From Spirochaetota bacterium (GTDB lineage Bacteria > Spirochaetota > GWE2-31-10 > MWDO01), in assembly GCA_017998755.1 (NCBI GenBank), contig JAGOCL010000180.1, positions 1-5,827 on the forward strand: DNA of 5,827 nucleotides. Direction: 5' to 3'. Shown here one piece after another: positions 5,186 through 5,827 of this stretch. Below the pieces are notes generated by a model, which was not told the DNA's origin, ran no database searches, and worked only from the letters and a program-made list of their open reading frames with translations. The position numbers were made by a program, and so were the translations under genes. How positions within the stretch are numbered: position 1 is the first letter of the stretch; every line of letters starts with the position of its first letter.

Positions 5186-5827
5186 ATGGAAATCATAAAA
5201 TTAATATCTTTTGATCTAGACGGAACGCTTTTAAACGATTACGGCGACGTATCCGATTTTTCTAAAATAAAAATTAATTCTTTCGCAAATCGCGGGATTA
5301 TTATATCCATAAACACCGGACGAGGGCTTATGGGTATGCGTAAATATTTCGAACAATTACCCGTTACATATTCGGCGGCAAATAACGGAGCTTTAATATA
5401 CAACAATCTTGAAGACAAAGTCGAAGTAATTCACTTTATTGAAAACGAACATAAAATTAATATCATAGACTACGTTCTCGAAAAAGACCTGACGGTCAAT
5501 ATTTTTTTTGAAAACAGGGTCGTTATAAATAAATTCTCAAAATTCTATTATGGAAACCTTTATCAGAAAATGTTAAATCCGGTAATAGAGCCAAAATTAA
5601 CCGGAAAAGAGGAAGCTTTTTCTATCGACGTTGAAATTAATGATATTAATATGATTAATAACGTCGTTTCGGATATAGAAAAATATTTCGGAAAATACGT
5701 TACCATAACTCACTCCGGTTCTAATTTTTTTCAAATTAATAAGAATAATATAACAAAAGGAACCGCCCTTTCATATATCGCCGAAAAATTGTCAATACCG
5801 CTTAAAAATACCCTCTCAATCGGAGAC
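5186..5827 (+). CDS. Cof-type HAD-IIB hydrolase, 3'-truncated by the window edge
   Basis: The frame is open from the ATG at 5186 to the last base, giving 214 residues of a protein that normally has about 260-290. HAD motif I is DLDGT with the nucleophile Asp10 and acid/base Asp12; motif II is the Thr44 of NTGRG; the AANNGALIYN block at the start of the C2B cap is typical of the Cof family; motif III is Lys191 in ITKGTALSYIAEKL; motif IV begins with IGD at 212-214 exactly at the edge, so its second acidic residue is outside. Such enzymes dephosphorylate sugar phosphates, flavin nucleotides or other small phosphomonoesters in the cytosol; the substrate cannot be told. There is no Shine-Dalgarno sequence upstream of the ATG, but motif I sits at the usual distance from it. 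It is divergent from ssb and has no obvious functional tie to the window's other genes. Confidence -1.
   Translation, partial: MEIIKLISFDLDGTLLNDYGDVSDFSKIKINSFANRGIIISINTGRGLMGMRKYFEQLPVTYSAANNGALIYNNLEDKVEVIHFIENEHKINIIDYVLEKDLTVNIFFENRVVINKFSKFYYGNLYQKMLNPVIEPKLTGKEEAFSIDVEINDINMINNVVSDIEKYFGKYVTITHSGSNFFQINKNNITKGTALSYIAEKLSIPLKNTLSIGD

Noticed and set aside
1..5827. CRISPR arrays, tRNA or rRNA genes, insertion sequences, prophage or defence genes
   Set aside because: No spaced direct repeats, cloverleaf-like sequence, transposase or integrase motifs, or defence-related domains were seen on either strand; intergenic space is too small for most of these.

Overview
The window is a compact, AT-rich but CpG-tolerant stretch of bacterial chromosome, cut at both ends. 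It carries seven protein genes and no RNA genes, mobile elements or CRISPR arrays that I can see. The type I methionine aminopeptidase, the OB-fold SSB with a C-terminal Pro-Phe tip, the Shine-Dalgarno signals (one perfect AGGAGG) and the sigma70-like promoter all point to a bacterium, not an archaeon. The phylum cannot be fixed from the sequence. The opening of the SSB (EGNLVRDPE) reminds me of spirochaete SSBs, but this is a weak lead from memory.

Left block (1-2774, plus strand): the 3' part of a TPR-repeat protein gene, then a COG0731-type radical SAM gene that starts nine bases after the TPR stop, then methionine aminopeptidase (map), whose start lies inside the end of the radical SAM gene. 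The spacing suggests one transcription unit. map links it to housekeeping N-terminal protein processing; the roles of the other two are unknown.

Central block (2775-4683, plus strand): a clear promoter (TTGAAT, 16 bp, TATAAT) and a GGAG ribosome binding site precede two genes joined by an ATGA overlap. They encode 2-amino-3,7-dideoxy-D-threo-hept-6-ulosonate (ADH) synthase (AroA') and 3-dehydroquinate synthase II (AroB'). This is the archaeal-type alternative entry to the shikimate pathway. It makes 3-dehydroquinate from an aspartate-semialdehyde route in place of the DAHP synthase / AroB route from erythrose 4-phosphate. Catalytic positions of the ADH synthase are intact. A GC-rich hairpin without a U-tract closes the block.

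Right block (4684-5827): ssb on the minus strand converges on the aro pair. A 100-bp AT-rich intergenic region with a small perfect inverted repeat separates it from a divergent Cof-type HAD hydrolase gene, which runs off the right edge just as its fourth catalytic motif begins.

The most notable content is the two-gene archaeal-type aromatic biosynthesis module in a bacterial setting. Everything else belongs to recognisable families, and I see no strong case for a wholly new system.
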